From NCBI RefSeq assembly GCF_900106035.1, contig NZ_FNUC01000003.1, forward strand, positions 1,364,001 through 1,428,000: DNA of 64,000 nucleotides, given 5' to 3'. Source of the stretch: Jiangella alba. Its GTDB lineage: Bacteria; Actinomycetota; Actinomycetes; Jiangellales; Jiangellaceae. Positions 54,032 through 62,535 of the stretch are shown in pieces. A program made the position numbers and the translations under genes. The stretch's first letter is position 1, and the number at the start of each line of letters is the position of its first letter. The notes beneath the pieces were generated by a model, which saw only the letters and a list, made by a program, of their open reading frames with translations, had not been told where the DNA came from and searched no databases.

Positions 54032-56464
54032 TCAGAAATGCCGCTCGATGTCGGCGCCGGCCGCTGCGACCCGCACGGGCCGGGAACCCGACCGCAGTGA
54101 CTCGGTGGCCGCGGCAGCGACGGCGACGGCGTCGCGGGCGTCGAGCGGTGTGGACGTGACCGGATCGCCGTGGGCGATCCAGCGGAGGAACTCGTCGACG
54201 ATGCGCCGGTCGGCGTCGTCGTGGCCGGAGCGGTCGCCCGCGACCGTGTACTCGTGGTCGCCGTACTCGGCGTAGCCGGTGCGCCGGTTCCACACCCGGA
54301 CGCTGTCGCCGTCTCCGTCGCCGGCGTTCTCCAGCCGTCCCTCGGTGCCGATGACGGTGTAACTGCGCCAGTAGTCCGGGGTGAAGTGACACTGGGCGTA
54401 GCTGGCCAGCACCCCGTTGTCCATGCGCATCAGCAGCATCGAGGTGTCCTCGACGTCGACGACGGGGTTCAGCCCGGTCTGCGTCAGGGGCGGCCAGTTG
54501 TCGTAGGAGAACCAGTCCGGCATCAGCGTTCCGGCGGGAGCGGACGGGTCCAGCCGGTCGGTGATCTGCCCGTAGACCTGCAGATCGCCCATCGCCACCA
54601 CGTCGCGGCCGCGCGAGGCGGCCAGCCAGTGGATGACGTCGAGATCGTGGACCGCCTTCTGCAACAGCAGCCCGGTGGAGCGGCTGCGGTCGGCGTGCCA
54701 GTCCTTGAAGTAGTAGTCGCCGCCGTTGCCGACGAAGTGGCGGCACCAGACCGTCTTCACCTCGCCGATCTCGCCGCGCTCGATGAGCTCGCGCAGCAGC
54801 CTGACGACCCCCATGTGGCGCATGTTGTGGCCGACGTAGAGACGGGTGCCGGTGCGGGCGGCGGCGGCCAGCACGCGGTCGGCCTCGGCCGTCGACGTGG
54901 CCAGCGGCTTCTCCAGGTAGACGGCCACGCCGGCCTCGAGCAGGTCGGTCGCGATCCCCGCGTGGGTGTCGTCGGGGCTGATCACGAGCGCCGCGTCGAG
55001 GTCGTCGGCGAGCAGGTCCCGGTGGTCCGTGCGGACCGTGACGGCGTCGCCGAACAGCTGCCTGGCCCGGGTCGCGGCGCCGGGGTCCGGATCGGCGACC
55101 GCGACGACCCATGCCGGCACGGTGCTGGCGCCGACCGAGGTGGCCAGGGGCGCGCGGGCGCCGACGCCGACGACGCCGATGCGCAGCGGCGGGGTGGTGG
55201 AGGTGGTCGCCGCGGTCCGCTGCCGGCCGGCGGCCGGGACGGCCTCGGCCGGTGTCGCCCCGTCCGTCGCCGCCTCGGCCGGGTGGGTCGCCGCCGGGTC
55301 CAGCGGCTGCAGCCGCGGCACCTCGTCGTCCTGGCTGCCCAGCAGGTGCGCCGAGCCCAGCTCGAGGGCCCGGATCAGCGCGCCGTACGCGGTGGCGTCG
55401 GCGCCGAACATGGACTGCGCGAGCGGCGCGATGGCGACGGCGCGGGCCATGCGCTCGAGTTCGTCGCGCAGCGGGTCGATCAGCAGCGCGCCCGCGGGGG
55501 AGAGGCCGCCGCCGATGACCACGACGCTGGGGTCCAGCGCCATCGCGAGCGCCGACACACCGGGCGCGATGCGCCGGGCGTAGCGGCCGATGGCGGCCCG
55601 GGCGTCCTCGTCGCCGCCGGAGGCGCGCTGGACGATCGCCTCGATGCCGCCGGCCGCCTCGATCTCGTCGCGCACGGCGCCGGTCTCCCAGTCGCCCCAG
55701 CCGGTCCAGGCGAGGTCACCGATCTCGGCCGCGGCGAAGCGGCTGCCGCGGAAGAGCGTGCCGCCGAGCATGACGGCGGCGCCGATGCGGTGACCGATCT
55801 GGATGAGCACCATGTCGTCGGCCAGCTCGCCGGCGCCGAGCCGGTGCTCGGCCAGCGCGGCCATGTTGATGTCGTTCTCCAGCTGGACGGGGTGGTCCGC
55901 GCCGTGCGCGAACCGGGCCGCGAGCCGCACCCCGGTCCAGTCGGGGATCGGATAGGAGAGGACGACGCGCTCGCCGTCGGTGATGCCCGGCACGGCGACC
56001 ACCACGGCCGCGAGCCGCTGCTCGGACACTCCGACCCGGGCGAGCAGCTCGGCCTGCACCTGCCGGGCGGCGCGCAGCCGTTCGGCGCCGTTGACGGCCG
56101 GGTCGGTCGGCCGGTGCACCGCGGCGCGCACCCGCCCGCCGAGGTCGCAGATCAGGCCGGTGATCATGTGGACGCCGACGTCGATGCCGACGGCGTACCC
56201 GGACCCGGCCTGGAACTCGAAGTGGCGGGCCGGCCGGCCCATCCGCCGGGTGCCGTCGCCCGGCGCCGTCGTCTCCCGCACCAGGCCCTGTTCGATCAGC
56301 TCGGTGAGGATCGACTCGACGGTCGGGCGCGACAGGCTGGTCACCCGGGCGAGCTCCGCCAGGCTCACCGCGCCCGCGCCGCGCAGCGCCCGAAGACACG
56401 CCAGCCGCTTCTGCCGCCGGAGGTCGGTCAGCTGACGCTCGTGCGAGCTGTTCGGGTCGGTCAT
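54032..56464 (-). CDS. ROK-family repressor fused to a Gfo/Idh/MocA oxidoreductase
   Basis: An 810-residue fusion. Residues 15-85 are a winged helix-turn-helix (SLAELARVTSLSRPTVESIL), 90-375 a ROK domain (AVGIDVGVHMITGLICDLGG; sugar-site motif LENDINMAALAEH; VIGGGLSPAG). A Pro/Ala/Thr linker (about 385-426) leads to a full oxidoreductase (LRIGVVGVGARAP, LEKPLATST, KAVHDLDVIHWL). The ROK zinc motif CxCGxxGC is absent; the place reads IGDLAWTGWGDWETG, with no cysteine. No stop or frameshift lies between the parts, so the fusion appears real. ATG at 56464 with CAGGAG upstream. First gene of the operon; likely senses the sugar it also oxidises. Confidence 0.9.
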   Translation of the reverse strand: MTDPNSSHERQLTDLRRQKRLACLRALRGAGAVSLAELARVTSLSRPTVESILTELIEQGLVRETTAPGDGTRRMGRPARHFEFQAGSGYAVGIDVGVHMITGLICDLGGRVRAAVHRPTDPAVNGAERLRAARQVQAELLARVGVSEQRLAAVVVAVPGITDGERVVLSYPIPDWTGVRLAARFAHGADHPVQLENDINMAALAEHRLGAGELADDMVLIQIGHRIGAAVMLGGTLFRGSRFAAAEIGDLAWTGWGDWETGAVRDEIEAAGGIEAIVQRASGGDEDARAAIGRYARRIAPGVSALAMALDPSVVVIGGGLSPAGALLIDPLRDELERMARAVAIAPLAQSMFGADATAYGALIRALELGSAHLLGSQDDEVPRLQPLDPAATHPAEAATDGATPAEAVPAAGRQRTAATTSTTPPLRIGVVGVGARAPLATSVGASTVPAWVVAVADPDPGAATRARQLFGDAVTVRTDHRDLLADDLDAALVISPDDTHAGIATDLLEAGVAVYLEKPLATSTAEADRVLAAAARTGTRLYVGHNMRHMGVVRLLRELIERGEIGEVKTVWCRHFVGNGGDYYFKDWHADRSRSTGLLLQKAVHDLDVIHWLAASRGRDVVAMGDLQVYGQITDRLDPSAPAGTLMPDWFSYDNWPPLTQTGLNPVVDVEDTSMLLMRMDNGVLASYAQCHFTPDYWRSYTVIGTEGRLENAGDGDGDSVRVWNRRTGYAEYGDHEYTVAGDRSGHDDADRRIVDEFLRWIAHGDPVTSTPLDARDAVAVAAAATESLRSGSRPVRVAAAGADIERHF

Positions 56465-56483
56465 CGGACTCCTGCCGCTTCGG

Positions 56484-56498
56484 TTCGAGCCGCTCGAA
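56484..56498. promoter_or_regulatory. Candidate ROK operator
   Basis: Perfect inverted repeat TTCGAGC-C-GCTCGAA located 20 bases before the ROK-fusion start codon and about 10 bases downstream of the -10 element, so a bound repressor would cover the transcription start. Confidence 0.45.
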
Positions 56499-56508
56499 GG
56501 AATTCCGA

Positions 56509-56537
56509 AAGCTAGCTGCATAAGTCGGCGCTGGCAA
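56509..56537 (-). promoter_or_regulatory. Promoter of the ROK-led sugar operon
   Basis: On the minus strand TTGCCA and TAGCTT are separated by 17 bases, with the -10 element 45 bases before the ROK-fusion start codon. The rest of the 251-base gap towards the MarR gene shows nothing else I can name. Confidence 0.5.
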
Positions 56538-56715
56538 GCCCCTGCGACCGGTTGGACGGCATCTTCTCTGGTCAGGAGCCCAGAAGAGTTTTTCGCACTG
56601 GCGTGAAGAAGTGGCGCTCAAGTGCGTGCGGGGGTCGCTCCTACGACCACGAGCGGCCGGCCTTCACCGCCGCGGCGAGGAATCGTCCTGGCCGGATCGA
56701 CCAGCGCTCAGCCCG

Positions 56716-57153
56716 TCACTCCGGGCCGAAGTCATGCGCGAGCTGCGCGTCGAGCGCGGCCTCGATCTGGTCGCTGGCGAGAGGGTGCAGGAGGGCGGTG
56801 TTCTCGCCGAGCACCTTGGTGAACTTGGCCGCCATCGTCGCGTCGATCTCGGCGACCACCTGCCGGCCCTTCTCGGTGGCGGTGTAGTAGACGCCGCGAC
56901 GGTCGGTCTCGGCCGTCGTGCGCTCGATCAGGCCCATGCGCTCGAGACCCGAGGTCAGCGACGCGATGGCCGGCCGGCTGGTCGACGTGTAGGTGGCGAT
57001 CTCGTGGGCGCGGCGCCGGTCGTCGACCAGGATGCTCAGCCCGCGGTACTGCGGCAGCGTCAGCCCTCCGTCGTCGCAGACCTGCTGCGCCAGGCGCGCC
57101 AGCCGGATCGTGGTGCGGATCGCGGCGACGAGTGGGTCGGGCGGGGGATTCAT
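56716..57153 (-). CDS. MarR family transcriptional regulator
   Basis: A 145-residue winged-helix regulator: central HTH (EIATYTSTSRPAIASLTSGLERMGLI) and wing (ETDRRGVYYTATEKGRQ) typical of MarR. ATG at 57153, 45 bases after the CoA-transferase stop and in the same direction, so it closes the acyl-CoA operon and probably controls it in response to an aromatic or acyl-CoA ligand. Inferred from context only. Confidence 0.9.
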   Translation of the reverse strand: MNPPPDPLVAAIRTTIRLARLAQQVCDDGGLTLPQYRGLSILVDDRRRAHEIATYTSTSRPAIASLTSGLERMGLIERTTAETDRRGVYYTATEKGRQVVAEIDATMAAKFTKVLGENTALLHPLASDQIEAALDAQLAHDFGPE

Positions 57154-57198
57154 GCGGCAGCACCTCGTAGGACGGTGGATCCAGGCTAGCGGCTGATC

Positions 57199-58422
57199 TC
57201 ACTCCGGTTGCGGTGGACGGGCCGGCGTGGTCGTCCCCACGACTCCGGCGGCGATCAGCGCGTCGACGGTGTCGCCCCCGAGGCCGAGTCCGCGCAGGAT
57301 CGACCGGGAGTGCTCACCCAGCCGCGGTGGCGGCAGGACGATCGCGCCCGGGGTGGTGCTGAAGTCGATGGGGACGTCGGCCATGGGCATCGGGCCGATG
57401 CCGGGGACGTCCACCTGGGTGATCATCGCACCGGCCCGGACCTGAGGGTGGTCGACGATCTTGTCGATCGGGTTGACCAGGGTGCACGCGACGCCGGCCT
57501 TCACCATGACCTCCTCCCAGGCGGCGGCGGGGCGGGTGGCGAAGATCTCGGTCAGCTCGGCGGCCAGGAGCTCACGATGAGCCACCCGCGCGGAGACGGT
57601 GCTGAACCGCGGATCGTCGGCCCATGCGGGACGCTCGATCGCCGCGCAGCACGACCGCCACATCGAGTCGTTGAACACGGCGACCACGATCCACTCGTCG
57701 GCGGTGGGGAAGGCCTGGTAGGGCACCCCGAACTGGGTGCCGGAACCGTGCCGCCGCGGGGCGTCGCCGCTGGCGAAGTACGACATCAGGTGGTACGAGA
57801 GCATGCTGAGCTGGCCCTCCAGCAGCGAGGTCTGGACGTGCTGGCCGCGGCCGGTCTCGTGCCGAACCGAGAGGGCGGCCAGGATGCCCACCGCGGCGAA
57901 CATGCCGGCGCCGATGTCGGCGACGGAGATGCCCATCTTCGCGGGTGCGCCGCCGGCCTCGCCGGTGATGCTCATGCCGCCGGAGAACGCCTGCATGAAC
58001 AGGTCGTTGGCCGGATCGTGGCGACGCGGCCCGGTGCGCCCGAACCCGCTGATCGAGCAGTACACCAGACGCGGGTTGAGCTCGGCCATGGCCGCATACC
58101 CGAGGCCGGCCCGTTCGAGTGCGCCCAGCCGGTAGTTCTCGATCACGATGTCGGCGCCGGCGATCAACTGCTTCGCGATGCCGGCGCCGGCGCCGGACTT
58201 GAGGTCAAGGGCGAGGCTGCGCTTGCTGCGGTTGGCCGACGCGAAGTAGTGCGACATCGTGCCGGCGAAGTACGGCGGCCAGTCCCTGCTGTCGTCGCCG
58301 CGGTCGGCCCGCTCGATCTTGACGACATCGGCGCCGAGGTCGCCGAGCACCATGCCGCAGAACGGCCCGGCCATGGCGACGCTGATCTCGATCACCTTGA
58401 GCCCGTGCAGGGGTCCGGTCAT
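57199..58422 (-). CDS. Class III (CaiB/BaiF) CoA-transferase
   Basis: Moves CoA between carboxylic acids. It is 407 residues, with the opening LHGLKVIEISVAMAGPFCGMVLGDLGADVVKIE, RSLALDLK, and the catalytic-Asp region AFSGGMSITGEAG...DIGAGMFA. Usual length for the family. ATG at 58422 overlaps the ligase stop (ATGA). Together with the ligase it offers two ways to activate the pathway acid as a CoA thioester. Confidence 0.92.
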   Translation of the reverse strand: MTGPLHGLKVIEISVAMAGPFCGMVLGDLGADVVKIERADRGDDSRDWPPYFAGTMSHYFASANRSKRSLALDLKSGAGAGIAKQLIAGADIVIENYRLGALERAGLGYAAMAELNPRLVYCSISGFGRTGPRRHDPANDLFMQAFSGGMSITGEAGGAPAKMGISVADIGAGMFAAVGILAALSVRHETGRGQHVQTSLLEGQLSMLSYHLMSYFASGDAPRRHGSGTQFGVPYQAFPTADEWIVVAVFNDSMWRSCCAAIERPAWADDPRFSTVSARVAHRELLAAELTEIFATRPAAAWEEVMVKAGVACTLVNPIDKIVDHPQVRAGAMITQVDVPGIGPMPMADVPIDFSTTPGAIVLPPPRLGEHSRSILRGLGLGGDTVDALIAAGVVGTTTPARPPQPE

Positions 58423-59903
58423 GCTTCTTCTCCTCTTCCGGTGGTCGTGGGCAGTCGCTCGGCCCGGAGCGCGGAACGGCGGACCTTGCCCGAGTCGTCG
58501 CGCAGCGGCCGGTCGACGAACTCGAAGACCTTCGGCAGCTTGTAGTGGGCCAGCCGCTCCTTCAGGTAGCCGCGCAGCTGGTCGGGGTCGATCGGGCCGG
58601 ATTCGACGATGGCGTGGATGCGCTGCCCCAGGTCGTCGTCGGGCAGGCCGATGACCGCGCTGGACCGGATCCGCGGGTGGGAGTCCAGGGCGGCTTCGAC
58701 CTCGGCCGGATAGATGTTCCGGCCGCGGCACAAGATCATGTCGGTGCGGCGGTCACCGAGGTAGAGGTAGCCGTCGTCGTCGAGGTAGCCCATGTCGCCG
58801 AGGCTCTGCCAGCCGTCGCGGGAGGCGTTCTCCTCGGCGCCGACGTATCGGTAGGTGCTGGCCGCGCCGGTGGGTCTGAGGTACACCTCGCCCGTCGTGC
58901 CGGACGCCAGTTCGGCCCCCGACTCGGGGTCGAGGATCTTGACCTCGGTTCCGACCGGCCGGCCCACCGAGCCCGGATGAGCGAGCCATTCGGTGCCCGT
59001 GATGAAGGTGCCGCCGAGACGCTCGGTCGAGCCGTACGCCTCGTGCATGACGCCGGGACCGACCCATTCGATCCAGTGCCGCATCAGCCACTCGGGGCAC
59101 GGCGCGCCGGCGGTGAGCACGAACTCGAGCGAGCCGAGGTCGTAGCCGTGCCGCACCGCCTCGGGGAGCCGGGCGATCCGCGACATCATGGTGGGAACGA
59201 GCCAGGTTCGGTCGATGTGCTGCTCCTGGATCAGCCGCAGGCACTCCTCGGGGTCGAACCGGTCCAGGACCACCACGGTCGCGCCGGCGAGCAGGCTGCG
59301 CCAAGCGGCCGCGAACGGGATGCCGTGGTAGAGCGGCCCGGGAACGAGGCCGCGGGCCCGTGGGGTGAACAGCCGCGCCATCGCGCCGGTGGGGTGGTAG
59401 ACGGCCGGACTGCCGCTGAGGATCAGCTTGGGCAGACCGGTGCTGCCGCCGGAGGTGAGGGCCCGCTCCACCGCCGAGACGACCGGCGGCAACGGCTCGG
59501 TGGAGATGGCGGGGTCGGCGCGGTAGCCCTTCGGCAGCCCCGGCACCTCGGACCGTTCCCCGTCGGGGAGGCCGACGATCAGTGTCGGGCGGGCCCGCTC
59601 CAGGATCGCCGTGCGCTCGACGCGCGGCAGCCCGGGCGAGATGGGGTTCGGTGTCGCGCCGAGCTTCCACGCCGCCAGGCCGGCGACGAACCAGTCCGGG
59701 CCGTTGGGCAACTCGATCGTGACGTGGTCGCCGGCGCACACGCCGTGGTTGTGGTACACCCGGGCCAGCCTGGTGCTCTCCTCATCCAGTTCGCGGCGCG
59801 TGAGGGTCGAGCCGCCGGAGATCACCGCCGCCTCGTCCGGGCCGGCCGCGGCCAGCCCGGCGAGGACCTGGACGAACGGGGTGCCAGCGTCGGTGCCGGT
59901 CAT
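58419..59903 (-). CDS. AMP-dependent acyl-CoA synthetase/ligase
   Basis: Activates a carboxylic acid to its CoA thioester through an acyl-adenylate. 494 residues, with A3-type motif LTSGGSTGLPK, A5-like EAYGSTERLG, and the C-terminal hinge DRRTDMILCRGRNIYPAEVE followed by the catalytic lysine region DDSGKVRRSAL. The substrate pocket cannot be read. ATG at 59903 overlaps the OB-fold gene stop. Sequence context fits fatty, cyclic or aromatic acids. Confidence 0.92.
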   Translation of the reverse strand: MTGTDAGTPFVQVLAGLAAAGPDEAAVISGGSTLTRRELDEESTRLARVYHNHGVCAGDHVTIELPNGPDWFVAGLAAWKLGATPNPISPGLPRVERTAILERARPTLIVGLPDGERSEVPGLPKGYRADPAISTEPLPPVVSAVERALTSGGSTGLPKLILSGSPAVYHPTGAMARLFTPRARGLVPGPLYHGIPFAAAWRSLLAGATVVVLDRFDPEECLRLIQEQHIDRTWLVPTMMSRIARLPEAVRHGYDLGSLEFVLTAGAPCPEWLMRHWIEWVGPGVMHEAYGSTERLGGTFITGTEWLAHPGSVGRPVGTEVKILDPESGAELASGTTGEVYLRPTGAASTYRYVGAEENASRDGWQSLGDMGYLDDDGYLYLGDRRTDMILCRGRNIYPAEVEAALDSHPRIRSSAVIGLPDDDLGQRIHAIVESGPIDPDQLRGYLKERLAHYKLPKVFEFVDRPLRDDSGKVRRSALRAERLPTTTGRGEEA

Positions 59904-60340
59904 CGGTCCTCCGTGCGGTCGGCGGCCGGGGTGAAGGCCGGCAGCGCGACGCCGTCGACGTCGAGCCAGTGCACCGTGACCCGCTGGCCGATGTACGACG
60001 TGACCGGCCGGCCGGCGCGGTCGACGATGTGGGTGAGCAGCCGGAAGCCCTCGTCGAGGTCGACCCACGCGACGGTGTACGGCGCCAGGTCCTTGAACGC
60101 GGGGTGCAGTGGCCGGCGGACCACCGAACAGGTGTAGACGGTTCCGGCGCCCGCCGACTCGTGCCAGCCGAGGTCGGTGCCGGTGCAGGTGGTGCAGTGC
60201 CCGCGCGGGTAGAAGATCACCGTGTCGCAGGCGCGGCAGCGCTGGTAGGTGAGGCGGTGTTCGGCCGCGGCCGCCCAGAACGGGAGCGTGTCGAGGTGCG
60301 GGTTCCGGGGGAGCGGCCGGGACGGGGCCTGTGGCGTCAT
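59900..60340 (-). CDS. DUF35 OB-fold zinc-ribbon acyl-CoA-associated protein
   Basis: A 146-residue partner of thiolase-like enzymes. Zinc-ribbon cysteines CRAC (about 36-39) and CTTC follow an N-terminal helix (FWAAAAEHRLTYQRC), then an OB-fold. Proteins of this type form complexes with the adjacent thiolase-like protein in archaeal, actinobacterial and steroid-degrading operons. ATG overlaps the thiolase stop (ATGA), supporting a complex of the two products. Confidence 0.92.
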   Translation of the reverse strand: MTPQAPSRPLPRNPHLDTLPFWAAAAEHRLTYQRCRACDTVIFYPRGHCTTCTGTDLGWHESAGAGTVYTCSVVRRPLHPAFKDLAPYTVAWVDLDEGFRLLTHIVDRAGRPVTSYIGQRVTVHWLDVDGVALPAFTPAADRTEDR

Positions 60341-61533
60341 GCGGCCTCCTTCCCCAGTACGACCGTCCCGGAGGCGTGCCGCCGGCCGAGGGTGCCACCG
60401 GTGCCGTGAGCCACCGCGATGCTCGCGTCGGTGACCTGCGCGGTCGACTCGCCGCGCAGCTGGCGGACGGCCTCGATGAGCAGGAAGATGCCTCGCTGGC
60501 CGGGATGGTTGGAGGACAGCCCGCCGCCGTCGGTGTTGAGCGCGGGCGCGCCCGGCTGGTCGTAGCGCAGCCGCCCGCCCTTGATGTAGTCGCCGGCCTC
60601 ACCCTTGCCGCAGAAGCCGAGGTCCTCGAGCGCCGACAGGGCGGTGATGGTGAACGAGTCGTAGATCATCGCGATGTCGACGTCCTCGGGGGTGATCCCG
60701 GCCTGCTCGAAGGCCGCCGGCCCGGACCGGGCGGCGCCGGTGAGCGTGAGGTCGTCGCCGTTGCGGCGGAACCGCGACGTCTGCCCGGCTCCGAGGACCC
60801 AGACCGGCCGGCTGCGGCAGCCGCGCGCGACCGCCTCGGTGGCGAGCAGCACCGCGCCGCCGCCGTCGGACACCATGCAGCAGTCCAGCACCCGCAGCGG
60901 ATCGGCCACCAGCGGCGAGGACAGGACGTCGTCGACGGTGATCTCGCCCGGTCCCGGGCGGAGCTTCAGCTCGTCGATGGCTCGCACCGCGGCCGGGTTG
61001 CGCATGGCGTGGTAGCGGGCGGTGACGGCGATCTCGGCCAGGTCCTCGGCGGTGATGCCGTGATCGTGCAGGTACCGGGCGGCGACCATGGCGTAGTCGG
61101 CGACCAGGGTGGAGCCCCAGCAGTCCTCCATGTCCGTCATCGGGTTGTCGGGCTCGGCGCGCACCGAGGCCGAGTCGAGCCCGACCTTGCGCTTCGCGCT
61201 GCGAGTGGTGGCGCCGTAGGTCAGCAGTGCGACGTTCGCCCGCCCGGTGCCGAGGTCGGCGAGGGCACGCCCCACCTGGAACTCGTAGGCGCTGCCGCCG
61301 ACGGCCGTGGTGTCGAGGATCCTGAGGTCGAGGTCGAAGTACTCCGGCATGTACAGCCCGGGCCAGGCCAGACCGTCGCCGGTGTCGTACAGCGCGTCGA
61401 CGTCGCGCCAGCTCAGCCCGGCGTCGTCGAGGGCCCGGGCGGCCGAGTGCGCCTTGATCCGCAAGGCGTCGACCGTTCCGTCCGTCAGCCGCGACGGGTA
61501 CTCGTGGATGCCGACGATGGCGACTCGCGTCAT
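60337..61533 (-). CDS. Thiolase-family acetyl-CoA acetyltransferase (SCP2-like)
   Basis: 398 residues with the thiolase layout of the SCP-x/DUF35-associated type: VLDCCMVSDGGGAVLLA, IYDSFTITALSALEDLGFC, NTDGGGLSSNHPGQRG, and HGTGGTLGRRHASGTVVL near the end. The usual nucleophilic Cys near residue 90 is not obvious (the segment reads TAVGGSAYEFQVGRALADL), as in many members that depend on the OB-fold partner or act as aldolases. ATG at 61533, two bases after the SDR stop. It could be a thiolase or a retro-aldol lyase. Confidence 0.88.
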   Translation of the reverse strand: MTRVAIVGIHEYPSRLTDGTVDALRIKAHSAARALDDAGLSWRDVDALYDTGDGLAWPGLYMPEYFDLDLRILDTTAVGGSAYEFQVGRALADLGTGRANVALLTYGATTRSAKRKVGLDSASVRAEPDNPMTDMEDCWGSTLVADYAMVAARYLHDHGITAEDLAEIAVTARYHAMRNPAAVRAIDELKLRPGPGEITVDDVLSSPLVADPLRVLDCCMVSDGGGAVLLATEAVARGCRSRPVWVLGAGQTSRFRRNGDDLTLTGAARSGPAAFEQAGITPEDVDIAMIYDSFTITALSALEDLGFCGKGEAGDYIKGGRLRYDQPGAPALNTDGGGLSSNHPGQRGIFLLIEAVRQLRGESTAQVTDASIAVAHGTGGTLGRRHASGTVVLGKEAA

Positions 61534-61535
61534 GG

Positions 61536-62453
61536 TCAGCCCGCCTCGTCGAGCCGGCTGCGGCCCTCGACGTACGGCTTGAAGGCGCGGGTCATCTCGT
61601 CGAAGAGGTGGTCGAGCTCCCACGGCTGCTGGCCGACGATCTGGCGCTGGATCTGCGGCGTCGACCACATGGACACGCGGTACTCCTGGGCGCCGAGGAC
61701 GCGGCCGTTGATCCAGCCCGATTCCGTGCTGGCCAGGTAGACCACGGGTGCGGCGACGTTCTCGGGCGCGCGCCGCCGGCTGTCGGGGTCCTGGTCCCGG
61801 GTGGGCACTCCGTACTTGGCCATCACCTCGGCCGGGATGGTGTCGGTCATCCGGGTCGCGGCGCCGGGGGAGATGCAGTTGGCGGTCACCCCGTACTTGG
61901 TGAGCGCGTTGGCACACGACAGGGTCAGGCCGACGATGCCCATCTTCGCCGCCGCGTAGTTGGGCTGCGAGGGGGCGCCGTGCAGGCCCGCGACCGAGGT
62001 GAAGTTGATCAGCCGGCTGTCGGGCCGCCTGGTCTCGCGCCAGTGCCGGGCGGCGAACTTGGTGGTGTTGAACGCGCCCTTCAGGTGGACCCTGATGACC
62101 GCGTCCCACTCCTCCTCGTCCATGTTGAAGATCATGCGGTCGCGGAGGATGCCCGCCGCGTTGACCAGGACGTCGAGCCGGCCGAACCGCTCGACGGTCG
62201 TGGCGATCAGCTCCTCGGCCTGGCCGTGGTCGGAGACGTCGGTACGGCTGGCGACGGCCGTGCCGCCGGCGGCCGTGATGGCGTCGACCACCTCCGTCGC
62301 CGGATCGGAGTTCTCGGTGGTTCCGTCCAGCTGGACGCCGAGGTCGGCGACGACGACCGAGGCGCCCTCGGCGGCGAGAGCCCGGGCGACGGCGGCGCCG
62401 ATGCCGCGGCCGGAACCGGTGACGATCGCGACGCGACCGGTGAGTCTGGTCAT
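61536..62453 (-). CDS. Short-chain dehydrogenase/reductase
   Basis: NAD(P)-dependent 3-hydroxyacyl-type dehydrogenase, 305 residues. Cofactor motif TGSGRGIGAAVA, NAAGILRD, catalytic Ser/Tyr/Lys in INFTSVAGLHGAPSQPNYAAAK. The C-terminal 50 residues extend beyond a simple SDR and resemble multifunctional beta-oxidation type SDRs. ATG at 62453; a small hairpin covers the ribosome site. First enzyme gene after the binding-protein gene. Confidence 0.93.
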   Translation of the reverse strand: MTRLTGRVAIVTGSGRGIGAAVARALAAEGASVVVADLGVQLDGTTENSDPATEVVDAITAAGGTAVASRTDVSDHGQAEELIATTVERFGRLDVLVNAAGILRDRMIFNMDEEEWDAVIRVHLKGAFNTTKFAARHWRETRRPDSRLINFTSVAGLHGAPSQPNYAAAKMGIVGLTLSCANALTKYGVTANCISPGAATRMTDTIPAEVMAKYGVPTRDQDPDSRRRAPENVAAPVVYLASTESGWINGRVLGAQEYRVSMWSTPQIQRQIVGQQPWELDHLFDEMTRAFKPYVEGRSRLDEAG

Positions 62454-62454
62454 G

Positions 62455-62469
62455 GAGAGGTCTCCTCTC
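62455..62469 (-). promoter_or_regulatory. Small hairpin over the SDR ribosome site
   Basis: GAGAGG-AGA-CCTCTC on the minus strand, one base before the SDR start codon. The only purine-rich ribosome site available lies in this six-pair stem, so translation start may be restrained by folding. Weak and untested. Confidence 0.3.
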
Positions 62470-62535
62470 GGGGAGATGGTGAGAAGTGGGAACTGGATCG
62501 AGCCGGACCGCCGCACACGACGGCGCGGGGCGCGG

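Noticed and set aside
54170..56515. 781-codon open frame opposite the ROK-oxidoreductase fusion
   Set aside because: Composition is the reverse-strand image of a high-GC gene, and the minus-strand protein has unmistakable ROK and Gfo/Idh motifs.
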